Origin: Nannocystis exedens
Lineage (GTDB): Bacteria; Myxococcota_A; Polyangia; Polyangiales; Polyangiaceae
Reading direction: 5' to 3'
DNA: 64,000 nucleotides
Assembly (NCBI GenBank): GCA_945861885.1
Contig: CAMAVR010000014.1
Span: 1-64,000 of the forward strand
The translations under genes were made by a program, and so were the position numbers. Below the pieces are notes generated by a model. It was not told the origin of the DNA. It did not search any database and saw only the letters and a program-made list of their open reading frames with translations. Below are positions 1 through 8,742 of the stretch, piece by piece. How positions within the stretch are numbered: the stretch's first letter is position 1; every line of letters starts with the position of its first letter.

Positions 1-67
1 TCCCGCCGGGAGAGGGGACGCGGATGTCGCTTGTGTCGCGGCGGGGTGAGGGGAGCGGACGCGGCAG
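1..67. repeat. Degenerate palindromic intergenic repeat at window edge
   Basis: The sequence has a gggagagggg block, a central imperfect palindrome and a ggggtgagggg block. This is the same order of parts as the 54-bp repeat near 14598 and 14951, though strongly diverged. It lies just downstream of the minus-strand MoxR gene and may be cut by the window edge. Confidence 0.35.
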
Positions 68-907
68 TTATCGCAAGCCGCGCTTCATCGCTGCAAGCAG
101 CTCCACATCTTGTTCTTTCTTCAATAGAACCCCCAAAAACGGAAGCTCGCGCACGAGGCGCTCTTTGCCGACGCCGGCGCTCATGAGCACCGTGATCCAA
201 TCGACAAGTTCGCTCGTTGACGGCCTTTTTCGCAAGCGCGGCGTCGCTCGTAGCTCGTAAAATGCGACGACCGCTTGGTCGATGAGCGTTTGGTCGACTT
301 TCGGATGATGAACGCGCACGATTCGTTTCATCAATTCGACATCGGGGAAATCGATAAAATGAAAGACGCATCGACGCAAAAATGCGTCGGGGAGCTCTTT
401 TTCGTTGTTGGATGAAATGACGACGATCGGCCGCTCTTTTGCCACGATTTCATCGCCCGTCTCGAAAATCGAGAAGCGCATGCGATCGAGTTCGTGCAAA
501 AGATCGTTTGGGAATTCGATGTCGGCTTTGTCGACTTCATCGATGAGCAGAACGACTCGTTTTTCGGCTGAAAACGCGCGCCCGAGCGGGCCGAGCTTGA
601 TGTAGTGCCGGATGTCTTTCACATCCCCGTCGGCGAAGCGCGAATCGTAGAGGCGCTGCACGGTGTCGTAGACGTAGAGGCCATCTTGCGCGCGTGTCGT
701 TGATTTGACCGGCCAGTGAATCAGCGTCGTCCCGAGCGCTTCCGCGATCGCTTCGGCCAGCAGCGTTTTGCCGGTACCTGGCTCGCCTTTGATGAGAAGC
801 GGCCGCTCAAGCGCTAGCGCGCAGTTGACCGCTGCTTCGAGCGAATCGTTGGTGAGGTAAGTAGGCGTGCCACGAAAGCGGACAAACTTGTCGGAAGCGG
901 TTTTCAC
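68..907 (-). CDS. MoxR-family AAA+ ATPase
   Basis: A 279-residue single-domain AAA+ protein. The Walker A motif GEPGTGKT is near residue 42 and the Walker B motif VVLLIDEVDKAD near residue 120. A sensor-1 stretch (VISSNNEKELPDAFLRR) and the C-terminal lid follow, as is usual for MoxR ATPases of about 280-330 residues. MoxR proteins are chaperone-like ATPases that mature metalloenzymes or envelope complexes, usually with a VWA-domain partner. None is visible here, though the window ends just downstream. The start is a GTG. It is the last gene of a minus-strand run after a sigma factor, an anti-sigma and a bactofilin-like membrane protein, 60 bp downstream of the last. This suggests an envelope-linked job. 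Confidence 0.9.
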   Translation of the reverse strand: MKTASDKFVRFRGTPTYLTNDSLEAAVNCALALERPLLIKGEPGTGKTLLAEAIAEALGTTLIHWPVKSTTRAQDGLYVYDTVQRLYDSRFADGDVKDIRHYIKLGPLGRAFSAEKRVVLLIDEVDKADIEFPNDLLHELDRMRFSIFETGDEIVAKERPIVVISSNNEKELPDAFLRRCVFHFIDFPDVELMKRIVRVHHPKVDQTLIDQAVVAFYELRATPRLRKRPSTSELVDWITVLMSAGVGKERLVRELPFLGVLLKKEQDVELLAAMKRGLR

Positions 908-967
908 CGCCCGAAAATGACCTGTCCGCGTCCGATAGGCAAGCGTTGCGGCACCAGCACGTCGAGA

Positions 968-1966
968 TCAGACCGTTCGTTCGAGGTCTGTCGATTTGCG
1001 GTTGGGAATAGCGCCCATCCCTCGCGTGGCGACAATTGCGCCCGCGCCGACAAGCCACACGACCAGGGCGAACAGGCCCCCGCCGTAAGGGACCGCCCCG
1101 CAGATCGCCCAGACGAGACACCCGACCGCCAAATGCGCGTAGACGTTTTGTGTGCGAGTGCGAAGTAGTATCGCGCCGAGCGTCATCAGTGCGCCGCACA
1201 CACCGGCATAGCCGAACAGAATGACGCCAAACATCCCGAAGATGGCGAGCGGAATCCCAATGAGCGTGATGCAGAGCGCGATTGTCGCCGCGATTGCGAC
1301 CACCATTCCGAGCACTCCGAGAGCGAATGTTCGCATCGGTTGCGTGACGATTTGCCGCTGAAGGGCGGCGGTTCGCCCGGGCATCAGCGCGATCAGCACA
1401 ACGCCGAACACAAACAGCAGCGCCGCGGAGCCGAACGATAGGCCGCTGCGCGCCGCTGCCGGAATCACCCACGAGCGATCTTCTTTGCGTTCGCTCGTTG
1501 ACCCGCTCCAGACGCTATCGTCGTCGGTCGGATCGGTCTTGCTGCGGATGATCGCGCCGCCGAGCGCATGCGCCTCGCCGTCGATCACGGCTCCAGGCCC
1601 GATTTCGATCGCGCCGCCAATGGCGGTCACGTCGCCTTCGACTTTTGACCCCGTATGAAGCGCGGCGCTCCCGCCGATGACTGTGAGATCGCCTTTCACC
1701 GTCCCCCAGATATCGGCGCTGCCGCCCATGACGGTTAGTTCATCGACCGTCTCGTCGCGTTCGATGGTTGTGTTTCCGCCAAAATTCGTTCGAGAACTGT
1801 CGTTCTTGTGCCGATGCTTTTTCACCGGCGCGGCGGCAGAGCCAACAGATGCGGCGGCGTCTGGTTCATCGACATCGGCGCGAGCAGGCGCGCTGCTCAA
1901 TGTCAGTGCCAATGCGATCGAACTGGCCGCGAGCGCGAAAATTTGGCTTGAAAATACGCGATTCAT
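968..1966 (-). CDS. Exported bactofilin-like polytopic membrane protein
   Basis: A 332-residue protein with an N-terminal signal peptide (Ala-rich, likely cleaved after APARA). A short low-complexity linker follows, and then residues about 65-135 repeat a V-x-G-D-(L/V)-T-V-(I/M)-G-G pattern. That pattern is the right-handed beta-helix signature of bactofilin/polymer-forming domains. The C-terminal half (about 170-320) has about four hydrophobic membrane segments. Its start codon overlaps the stop of the anti-sigma gene in an ATGA, so the two are probably translationally coupled. Proteins of this shape are found beside ECF sigma/anti-sigma pairs, but I know of no assigned function. I infer a regulon effector or stress-responsive envelope protein. 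Confidence 0.7.
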   Translation of the reverse strand: MNRVFSSQIFALAASSIALALTLSSAPARADVDEPDAAASVGSAAAPVKKHRHKNDSSRTNFGGNTTIERDETVDELTVMGGSADIWGTVKGDLTVIGGSAALHTGSKVEGDVTAIGGAIEIGPGAVIDGEAHALGGAIIRSKTDPTDDDSVWSGSTSERKEDRSWVIPAAARSGLSFGSAALLFVFGVVLIALMPGRTAALQRQIVTQPMRTFALGVLGMVVAIAATIALCITLIGIPLAIFGMFGVILFGYAGVCGALMTLGAILLRTRTQNVYAHLAVGCLVWAICGAVPYGGGLFALVVWLVGAGAIVATRGMGAIPNRKSTDLERTV

Positions 1967-2460
1967 TGTACTTCTCCTGGGTTACTGGCTGAGGCGATCG
2001 ATGCGATTCGCCAGCCGACGATTGCGAGGGCGAGAGTGCTAAAAACGAGCAGCAGCGAGCTAAGCTGCGACGGCGCGTCGAGGTGAGCGGCCATCTGTTT
2101 AATCCCCACAATGCCGATGCGTGACACCAAGCGAATGATGCGTAGCGTGCTGGCTGGGTTGAGTAGCCCGCTTACGACCGGGACAAGCGCTGCCGCGCAA
2201 AGCCCGAGAAAAGCGAGGGCCCACGGCGTTTCGGGCGAGAGCGACCTGGCATGTTCATGCGCTAGCGCGGGAGCTTCTGCGAATGCGACTTGCGTATCGA
2301 TGCTGAGATCGGCCGATGCGACGAGACGCGTGGCGCAACGTTGGCACTCAGCGATGTGGTCAATCGCATCGGCTCGCAGCAGCGCTCCGTCGGCGATTGC
2401 GGTAATCGCGGCGTCGGTGAGGTGCCGATCAAAAAAAGCCCAATCGTCTGTCGCTATCAT
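1963..2460 (-). CDS. Putative transmembrane anti-sigma factor
   Basis: About 165 residues counted from the ATG at 2460. The N-terminal 60 residues hold HIAECQRC, the H-x3-C-x2-C core of zinc-binding anti-sigma domains. Two or three hydrophobic segments follow in the C-terminal half. I chose 2460 because the ATG overlaps the stop codon of the upstream sigma gene as ATGA. A longer reading to 2547 would lie inside the sigma gene. Position directly after an ECF sigma factor supports the role: it should hold the sigma factor at the membrane until a signal releases it. Divergence is high, so the call rests on the zinc motif, topology and context. Confidence 0.75.
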   Translation of the reverse strand: MIATDDWAFFDRHLTDAAITAIADGALLRADAIDHIAECQRCATRLVASADLSIDTQVAFAEAPALAHEHARSLSPETPWALAFLGLCAAALVPVVSGLLNPASTLRIIRLVSRIGIVGIKQMAAHLDAPSQLSSLLLVFSTLALAIVGWRIASIASASNPGEVQ

Positions 2461-3020
2461 AGGCCTTCCTCCGTGCTGAGCGTTTCCGCGATAAATTTGC
2501 GTCCCCGCGCTATCCATGTCGCCACCGTCCCCATCGACACACCGCACTCGCGCGCGATCGCTTCGTAACGAAGGCCGTCGACATGAAATGCGATGAGGGC
2601 GCGGCGTTGAACTTCGGGGAGCTGCTCGAGCGCTCTCTGAATCATGCGCGTGCGCTCCGCGGTATCGAGCCTGTCAAACGCGTTTGGCTCGGACGTCGTT
2701 GGTTCGAATGAGATGCTGGCTGCATCGTCGTCGATCGAGCGCAAGTGGCGCTTTTGCGCGCGAAGCATGTCGACCGCGACATGGCGCGCGATGCCGATCA
2801 GCCACGCGGTCTGTGAGCTGTTCGGGAGCACGCGCCCTCCCCCTTCAATCGCGCGACGAAACGTCTCTTGCACGCCATCGCGCACGTCGGCATCGCGCTT
2901 CGATCGCCGCAAAATACTGGCGATGACAGCCGCGATAACAGGCTCGACGGAAGCCCATTCGCCTTTTACTTCGGGCGATTCGGCGACAGGCATGCGATGG
3001 GACGATGTCATAGGGGACAC
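2457..3020 (-). CDS. RNA polymerase sigma factor, ECF subfamily
   Basis: 187 residues from a GTG at 3020, or 184 from an ATG at 3011. Residues about 30-90 match sigma region 2 (DGVQETFRRAI, then TAWLIGIARHVAVDMLRAQKR). Residues about 130-180 match region 4 (LEQLPEVQRRALIAFHVDGL, then a helix-turn-helix around ARECGVSMGTVATWIARGR). Regions 1 and 3 are missing, as expected for an ECF factor. It heads a run with the anti-sigma, a bactofilin-like membrane protein and MoxR. A GAAC/CGTT-type element lies directly upstream, suggesting autoregulation. Confidence 0.93.
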   Translation of the reverse strand: MSPMTSSHRMPVAESPEVKGEWASVEPVIAAVIASILRRSKRDADVRDGVQETFRRAIEGGGRVLPNSSQTAWLIGIARHVAVDMLRAQKRHLRSIDDDAASISFEPTTSEPNAFDRLDTAERTRMIQRALEQLPEVQRRALIAFHVDGLRYEAIARECGVSMGTVATWIARGRKFIAETLSTEEGL

Positions 3021-3057
3021 ATAGGAGTTCGTCCCACGAGCCGATTTATTTCAACAA

Positions 3058-3088
3058 CTGAACGAAAATCTCAAAATGATACGTTCAG
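3058..3088 (-). promoter_or_regulatory. Inverted repeat and possible ECF promoter before the sigma operon
   Basis: Perfect 7-bp arms CTGAACG (3058-3064) and CGTTCAG (3082-3088) are 17 bp apart and overlap the astA stop codon. Read on the minus strand, this gives GAAC, 18 nt, then CGTT. That resembles the GAAC/CGT pair of ECF-type -35/-10 elements and lies about 40 bp before the sigma start. It could equally be a weak hairpin at the end of astA. The promoter reading is inference. Confidence 0.35.
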
Positions 3089-4122
3089 TCGAGCGGCAGC
3101 CCCCACACTTCGCCACCGACGCGCACGTTGAGATGCGTCGCCGATGCGCTGTCGATCGCCCAGCCCCCCCCAGGGTCGCTCGCGAATGGCGCGATCACCG
3201 CCAAAAAATAGGGCGATTGGTTTAACTCAACAGCGATGATCGCCTTGCCGCTCGCGCGCTCATCGGCTGCCATCAGACGCGCGACTCGCCGCGGCGCGCT
3301 CGCTCTCACGAGCGAGATGTCGTCGGTCGGCGCGGTAAAGTGCGGGCCGCCGTCGAACGGATCGACCCGCTCGGCGTAACGAAAGCCGACGCGCCGCAAC
3401 ATCTTTTCGACGCCGCGCGTCTGCGCGCCGACTTTGCCGATGACATCTTGCGCCTGTTGCGGAAGAAGCGAGGCGTATACCGTCCCCTCCGGGAAAAGGC
3501 CTCGCACAAATTCTTTGTTCTTCTTCGATAGCATGTCGGCTTCGGCGTACGTCAAACCGGTAAAATGCTTCCCTAGGGCATCCCACAAGTAAGATGTGCC
3601 GTCGGCTTCTAGCGGCGGGAGCAGCTCGGCGAGAACTTCACACCGAAAATCGGCGCGGTGCATTTTGATAAACAAAAAGCGGACGTATGAGATGAGAAGC
3701 CCGAGCCGTTCGGGGCGCTTCCGACATTCGGGGCGCACAATCAAACCGCCAATTTCTGTTGGACCGTTGTACGAATAGCCGATCGACAGTGTGGTGTGAT
3801 TGAAGTGGCGATCGAGCGTCGCCGAGTAGCGCTCTTCATCGATGACATCGAGATAAATGTATGGCGCATCTTTGCGCCCTAGCTGCGAGATAATCATCGA
3901 CGTACCAACGACTTGCCCCGTCTCGGTGTCGACGATCACAAAAACAAATTCGCGGCGCGATGGTGGGTTGATCGCATTTGCGAAGCTTTGGCTGGACGTT
4001 TCCAATATCTCGCGAATTGCGGCTCGATTGGCGGGCAAATTGACGGTGCCTAGATGATGCGCGACTTCAAAAAGCTGGTCTTCGTCGGATGGCACTGCGC
4101 CGCGAATCTCGTAAAGAGGCAT
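3085..4122 (-). CDS. astA: Arginine N-succinyltransferase
   Basis: 345 residues, the normal length for AstA. It transfers succinyl from succinyl-CoA to arginine, the first step of the ammonia-producing AST pathway, in the cytoplasm. Family landmarks are an N-terminal GNAT-like half (SDEDQLFEVAHHLGTVNLP; VIVDTETGQVVGTSMI), the central GGLIVRPECRKRPERLGLL acyl-CoA loop, and the LPPLEADGTSYLWDALGKHF block. The rest of the ast pathway is not in the window. The start ATG shows no Shine-Dalgarno match. An AATACT box abuts it, so a leaderless message is possible. Only 17 bp separate it from the divergent lipoprotein gene. Confidence 0.9.
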   Translation of the reverse strand: MPLYEIRGAVPSDEDQLFEVAHHLGTVNLPANRAAIREILETSSQSFANAINPPSRREFVFVIVDTETGQVVGTSMIISQLGRKDAPYIYLDVIDEERYSATLDRHFNHTTLSIGYSYNGPTEIGGLIVRPECRKRPERLGLLISYVRFLFIKMHRADFRCEVLAELLPPLEADGTSYLWDALGKHFTGLTYAEADMLSKKNKEFVRGLFPEGTVYASLLPQQAQDVIGKVGAQTRGVEKMLRRVGFRYAERVDPFDGGPHFTAPTDDISLVRASAPRRVARLMAADERASGKAIIAVELNQSPYFLAVIAPFASDPGGGWAIDSASATHLNVRVGGEVWGLPLD

Positions 4123-4139
4123 AGTATTGGAAGGTTATC

Positions 4140-4856
4140 ATGTTGCTCGGGTCCAAGATAATTCGCTTTGCAGCAATCGCGGTCGCTTCAACTTTCTTGC
4201 TTGCGCTCATCGGGTGTCGCTCACACACTGCGCCCGGGCGGCCGCGCGTCGTCGTGTCGACATTCCCCGTGTTCGATCTCGTGCGGCGGATTGCCGATGG
4301 TGACGCCGACGTTGCGCTCGCGAAGCCGGGGAGCGCTTCGCCAGTCGCCGGTGAACCGAGCGGAGTTCAGCTCGCCGTGTCGGTCGGTCTCGGGTTCGAC
4401 CCATGGATGAAGTCGATCAACGCGAAACGTTCGCTGCAGGTAGGCGACCGCGTGCCGACGCTCCCATCGCCCGATGGCCGCGGGATTGATCCGTACGTCT
4501 GGCTCGACCCGCAGCGCGCGCGTTTGATCGCTAAAGTGATCGCCGAAGATTTATCGCGCGTCGATTCGGCGCACGCTCGTCAATACCGCGCGCGCGCGGC
4601 TGAGCTCGATCGCGCGATTGAAGCGCTCGACAAAGAAGTTGAAGCGAAAGCAAAGAGCTGGCAAGGCGAGGTCAAAGTCGATCGCTCGCAACTCGCGTAT
4701 TTTATCGAGCGATACCGAATCGCCGTAGCGCCTGCGGAGGCTGGCGGTCATCAGGCGGTCATCGACCCAATCGGGGGCGATGGGGTGAGCGACACCTACG
4801 AATCGGTCGTACGAAGAGTTGTCTCGGCGATCGATTCGAGCCGAGAAAAAGGCTAA
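4140..4856 (+). CDS. Truncated-looking metal-ABC substrate-binding lipoprotein (ZnuA/TroA type)
   Basis: 238 residues. An N-terminal signal ends in a lipobox (LALIGC). The family core follows: VVVSTFPVFDLVRRIADGDADV, then PWMKSI, then DPYVWLDPQRARLIAKVIAEDL, then a long helix. ZnuA/TroA proteins deliver Zn or Mn to an ABC importer in the periplasm. This copy is short (the family is about 290-310). It has Tyr where the family usually has the metal-binding His in DPHxWLDP, lacks the His-rich loop, and has no permease or ATPase gene nearby. GGAAGG five bases before the ATG is a good ribosome site. It may bind another ligand or be degenerate. Confidence 0.75.
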   Translation: MLLGSKIIRFAAIAVASTFLLALIGCRSHTAPGRPRVVVSTFPVFDLVRRIADGDADVALAKPGSASPVAGEPSGVQLAVSVGLGFDPWMKSINAKRSLQVGDRVPTLPSPDGRGIDPYVWLDPQRARLIAKVIAEDLSRVDSAHARQYRARAAELDRAIEALDKEVEAKAKSWQGEVKVDRSQLAYFIERYRIAVAPAEAGGHQAVIDPIGGDGVSDTYESVVRRVVSAIDSSREKG

Positions 4857-4978
4857 ATTGCCCCGCCTCGCCTTTGGAAGGACATTTCCTCACCGCCGGG
4901 AAGCGATGCAGAACGCGGGCCGGGATGCTAGCCTGAATCAGGATACGGCTTCTTTTCCCGATGGCCGAAGGTTCCCGA

Positions 4979-6562
4979 ATGCGTCGTGACGCCAGCACTC
5001 CTCTCATATTGTGGATCTGTGCTGCGATTTGCGCGCACTACATATTCGCTGAAGGGGGCGGTGTCATCGCGGAGATCCACAACGACCACGCCGCGCTGGG
5101 CGACCTGGTCGAAAAATTCCGCGATCGCCTTCGCGGGCGCGACCGCCCTCTCGAAGTGACGTTTGCCGACGAGCCCAAAGTGGCCGAATCGAAAGACCAG
5201 CCGAAGGCGCTCGAAAAGCGTGACGCTCAAAAGCCGGCCGAGGCGCAAAAAGCGCCGTCTAAGAAAGCGGTCCCGTTGACTGCCAAGCCGGCGGCACCGG
5301 CCCCGCCACCCGCGCCCGACAAACCCGATCACCGCATCGCGGTTAGGCAGCACGCCAAGCCGGATCAAAAAGATAATCCAAACGCGAATTTTATCGGCGA
5401 CCAGGCAAATCAAGTCGACCAAGAGACGGTGTCGACGCAAACGTCGCACGATCGCGACGATCAAAAGCCGAGCCCAGGCGAAACGCACGTCGGCCCACAA
5501 GATGACGTTGGCAACAGCGATAAAAACCACGTCGGTCAGCACGAGGATCAGGCGGGCGAAAAAAATCGCGGCGCCGGTGAACATGGGCGCGAGCACGAAG
5601 AGCAGCCGGTCGTGAAGCAGAGCCCCCGGCTGGCCGGGCGAGGTGTGCCGCGCAGCGCCGAAGCGAAGCCGGCTGCCGGTGGCGCCGAAGATGCGAACGA
5701 CGGTTGGACGTTCAATCCAATTCGTACGCCGGGGCCCACGCCCGGTAGCGGTGGCGCCGCTTCGACGACGGCGGTGAAAAAAGATAGACCGCGGACGGGC
5801 GCGCTCGGGTGGCTTGGGCTAGGAGCACGTCCAGGTCCAGGCGAAGTCAATTTGAATCTAACGCACGAAGGGGTAGTGGCGGCGGTCGGGCGCGATGAGC
5901 TTGAAAAACAGCGCGAGGGGGATGGCGAGCGTCGACGAAGCGAGCATCGAGGATCGTGGGCGTCGTCAGGGATCGATCGATGGCGGAGCGCGATCGAGAA
6001 CTACGTCACGAGCGTCAAAATCGGCAACCAGACATCGCTCAACACCGCATTGTCGCCGTTCGCGACTTACATCGCCGACATTCACAATCGCATTCATCCA
6101 ATTTTTGCCGAAGGTTTTTTAGATTCGCTAGGCAGTCTCCCCTCGACCCATCCGCTCAATGATCAGCGGCTTATTACAAAGCTCGAAATTGTGCTTTCGC
6201 CCATCGGCTCAATCGTTCAACTTGGTATCGTTCGCACGAGCGGCGTCACGGCGTTTGATGTCGCCGCGCTCGATTCGGTACAGCGCGCCTCACCGTTTGG
6301 TGTTGCGCCGGTGGCGATCATTTCGCGCGACGGAAATGTCTATTTGCATTGGGAATTTCATCGAGATGAAGTGTTTGCGTGTTCGACAGCGAACGCACGA
6401 CCGTATCTTTTGACGACGCCGCCAAAGCCAGCCTCACCAGCGCCATCGCCGCCGAATGCGCCTCCGCATGGCGAACCGTCCGACAATACCCCCGCCGTGC
6501 GACACGGTATGCGCGTTGCTCCGTCAACGATGTCACCAAAGCTGATCGGACAAGTTGAATGA
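4979..6562 (+). CDS. TonB-family C-terminal domain protein with long disordered linker
   Basis: About 527 residues from the ATG at 4979, which has GAAGG seven bases upstream. An in-frame ATG at 4961 lacks a good site. One N-terminal membrane anchor (STPLILWICAAICAHYIF) is followed by about 300 residues rich in Pro, Lys, Asp and Gln that should span the periplasm. A C-terminal alpha/beta domain (about residues 385-470) resembles TonB/TolA C-terminal domains: KLEIVLSPIGSIVQLGIVRT, then FDVAALDSVQRASPFG. Such proteins pass inner-membrane energy to outer-membrane partners. Its stop overlaps the next membrane-protein gene by ATGA. No ExbB/ExbD genes are nearby. The partner is unknown. Confidence 0.75.
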   Translation: MRRDASTPLILWICAAICAHYIFAEGGGVIAEIHNDHAALGDLVEKFRDRLRGRDRPLEVTFADEPKVAESKDQPKALEKRDAQKPAEAQKAPSKKAVPLTAKPAAPAPPPAPDKPDHRIAVRQHAKPDQKDNPNANFIGDQANQVDQETVSTQTSHDRDDQKPSPGETHVGPQDDVGNSDKNHVGQHEDQAGEKNRGAGEHGREHEEQPVVKQSPRLAGRGVPRSAEAKPAAGGAEDANDGWTFNPIRTPGPTPGSGGAASTTAVKKDRPRTGALGWLGLGARPGPGEVNLNLTHEGVVAAVGRDELEKQREGDGERRRSEHRGSWASSGIDRWRSAIENYVTSVKIGNQTSLNTALSPFATYIADIHNRIHPIFAEGFLDSLGSLPSTHPLNDQRLITKLEIVLSPIGSIVQLGIVRTSGVTAFDVAALDSVQRASPFGVAPVAIISRDGNVYLHWEFHRDEVFACSTANARPYLLTTPPKPASPAPSPPNAPPHGEPSDNTPAVRHGMRVAPSTMSPKLIGQVE

Positions 6563-7494
6563 AGTGGCTTATTCGTTTATCGGCGGCGTGCCTCACCGCG
6601 TCGGTCGCCGTCGAAACATTTGTCGCGCCGGGGATTCGCGGCAACGCGACTGGCGATGTGGTCGACGCGATCGACACAATCGGCGCCTTTTTTAGCTACG
6701 GAACGACCGTTCTGTTTTTTGCGCTGATCGCCCGCTTGGCGATGAAGCTGCTGCGAGCGCCTGAGCTTTCGCTGACGATCCGTCTGCTTCTTCTTCTCGC
6801 AAGCGCGGATGCGCTCGCGATTTTGTGCATCAGCGTTTATGCGGCTGTTCCCCCGCCGCTTCTCTATATTTCGGCGCTGCTTGTAACGTTCTTTCTGTCG
6901 ACGGCGTCGATTCGTGCGATTGCCCCGCGGTCGACACGAATTCTCGCGATCATCGCGATAGCGATCGCCTATGCGGCGGTCGGGCGTCTCGTCTCGTGGA
7001 ATGTGGGGACGGTGGCGGCGGCTGAGAGCGATATGGCACGGTTTGGGTCTGCGCGTATTGTCGCGACGCTCGGCCTTGGGTTTGAGGCGATTGCTCAGCT
7101 TCTAGCGCTCGGATGGCTCGCCGCGCGCGGACGAGCGCTGGGGCTTGCCGCAGCGGTGACGGCGGTGATTCTTGCGTCGGTTGTTACTTGGGGGGCAGCC
7201 AACGGCGTGCTTCCCGACGCGCCGGTCTGGCAAGCGGTGCTTCATTCGTCGCTTGTCGACGCGAGCATCATTCAGCCGCTATCCGGGTTGGCCGGGATCG
7301 CCGTTTTTTTGATCCCTGTCGGCTTTTTTATTGCGCTCGCGGCGATTATCCAGCGCGACCCGGTTGCGCTTGTGACCGGGGCTCTGCCGGTCATCTTGCT
7401 GACGCGCGGCGCTTTCGACGTGCCGATCTACGCCGCGGCGGCTGTTGCCGGTGCGCAGTGGATCTTGTTGCATTCAGGGAGGCGCCACTCTTAA
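6559..7494 (+). CDS. Polytopic inner-membrane protein, unknown function
   Basis: 311 residues, with about eight or nine hydrophobic stretches over nearly the whole length and Gly/Ala-rich helices. I recognise no family motif. It starts inside the stop codon of the TonB-family gene (ATGA overlap), so the two are probably made together and may form a membrane complex. sbcD starts only six bases downstream, so it probably shares the transcript with the nuclease genes. Function cannot be inferred beyond membrane location. Confidence 0.65.
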   Translation: MKWLIRLSAACLTASVAVETFVAPGIRGNATGDVVDAIDTIGAFFSYGTTVLFFALIARLAMKLLRAPELSLTIRLLLLLASADALAILCISVYAAVPPPLLYISALLVTFFLSTASIRAIAPRSTRILAIIAIAIAYAAVGRLVSWNVGTVAAAESDMARFGSARIVATLGLGFEAIAQLLALGWLAARGRALGLAAAVTAVILASVVTWGAANGVLPDAPVWQAVLHSSLVDASIIQPLSGLAGIAVFLIPVGFFIALAAIIQRDPVALVTGALPVILLTRGAFDVPIYAAAAVAGAQWILLHSGRRHS

Positions 7495-7500
7495 AGAGAG

Positions 7501-8742
7501 ATGCGCATTTTGCACACGTCGGACTGGCACCTCGGGCACCAGCTCCACGATATTTCGCGCGACTACGAACATCGTCATTTTCTTGCGTGGCTGCGATCGG
7601 TCATCGTTGATGAGCAGGTCGATGCGCTGCTTGTCGCTGGCGACCTGTTTGATACGGCAAATCCGCCGGCGGCGTCGCTCGCTCTGTTTTACGACTTTAT
7701 CGCCGCGCTCAAGCGAGATGCGCCAAACGTGCACATCGTCGTTATCGGGGGGAATCACGATTCACCAACGCGGCTAGATGCGCCAGTCCCGGTGCTCGAT
7801 GTTCTCGGTGTGCGCGTTGTCGGCGGTTTGCCGCGTCTTGCCTCCGGTGAGGGAGAGATCGATGTCGATCGTCTGATCGTAAAAATTCCGCACAGCGGCG
7901 GCGTTGTGTGGGTCGGCGCCATTCCTTTTTTGCGCCCTGGCGATCTCGGCGCGGTTGATACGTCTTCGAGCGATGCAACGATTCGGGCCGTTCGGTCAAT
8001 TTACAATAGTGTTACAGATGCAATTAGGATGCGAATGAAATCCGGTGACGCCATCGTTTTGATGGGGCACGGTACGATGGTCGGCGGCTCCATTTCAGAG
8101 ATGAGCGAACGGCGCATTTTGCGAGGCGATAGCCATGCGCTTCCCGACGACATTTTCGCCGTCGATGTGAGCTACGTGGCGCTCGGCCATCTGCATTTGC
8201 CGCAGCAGGTCGGTGCGCGCGCGAACGTGCGCTACAGCGGCGCCCCGCTCGCTCTCGCGATGAACGAAGCCGATTATCCGCATCAAGTGTGTGTTGTTGA
8301 TCTTCACGAAAGCCGCGCCGATGTTCGGGCGCTTCGCGTGCCGAAAGCGCTCGAGCTCTTGTGCATTCCGAAGCGCGATCGTCGCTCGCTCAGCGAAATA
8401 TTGCCGATGCTCGCCGAATTGCCGGCCCGCTCGGCGGCGCAGCGCGAAGACATGCTGCCGCTGCTCGAAGTTCGCGTGGCACTCGATTCACCGGCGCCGT
8501 CGCTCCGTCGCGAAGTGGAAGCGGCAGTGGCCGATCGGGCGGTCCGTCTCGTCTCGATCGTGGTGACGCGCGAGCGGCACGATAGCCCGGACGCTCCCGC
8601 GGTCGAAGCGTTGGCCGAAATGCAGCCGATCGATATTTTTCGGGCGCGTTACGCTCGCGAGTTTGATGGCGAGCCGCCTGACGATCTCATTGCCGCGTTT
8701 AACGAAATTTTGTCGGTTGCACAGCACTCTGAGGGGCGATGA
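7501..8742 (+). CDS. sbcD: Exonuclease subunit SbcD (Mre11-type phosphoesterase)
   Basis: 413 residues, typical for SbcD. It is the Mre11-like nuclease that, with SbcC, cuts DNA hairpins and protein-blocked ends. Phosphoesterase motifs appear in order: MRILHTSDWHLGH (metal motif I), LLVAGDLFDTANPP (II), VVIGGNHDSP (III), a GH near residue 190 (VLMGHGT) and LGHLHLPQ (V). The C-terminal cap (about 280-410) is less conserved. It overlaps sbcC by ATGA, the usual coupled arrangement. Confidence 0.96.
   Translation: MRILHTSDWHLGHQLHDISRDYEHRHFLAWLRSVIVDEQVDALLVAGDLFDTANPPAASLALFYDFIAALKRDAPNVHIVVIGGNHDSPTRLDAPVPVLDVLGVRVVGGLPRLASGEGEIDVDRLIVKIPHSGGVVWVGAIPFLRPGDLGAVDTSSSDATIRAVRSIYNSVTDAIRMRMKSGDAIVLMGHGTMVGGSISEMSERRILRGDSHALPDDIFAVDVSYVALGHLHLPQQVGARANVRYSGAPLALAMNEADYPHQVCVVDLHESRADVRALRVPKALELLCIPKRDRRSLSEILPMLAELPARSAAQREDMLPLLEVRVALDSPAPSLRREVEAAVADRAVRLVSIVVTRERHDSPDAPAVEALAEMQPIDIFRARYAREFDGEPPDDLIAAFNEILSVAQHSEGR

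Noticed and set aside
807..1472. 221-codon minus-strand frame
   Set aside because: Arg/His-rich shadow of the bactofilin-like gene with no motif.
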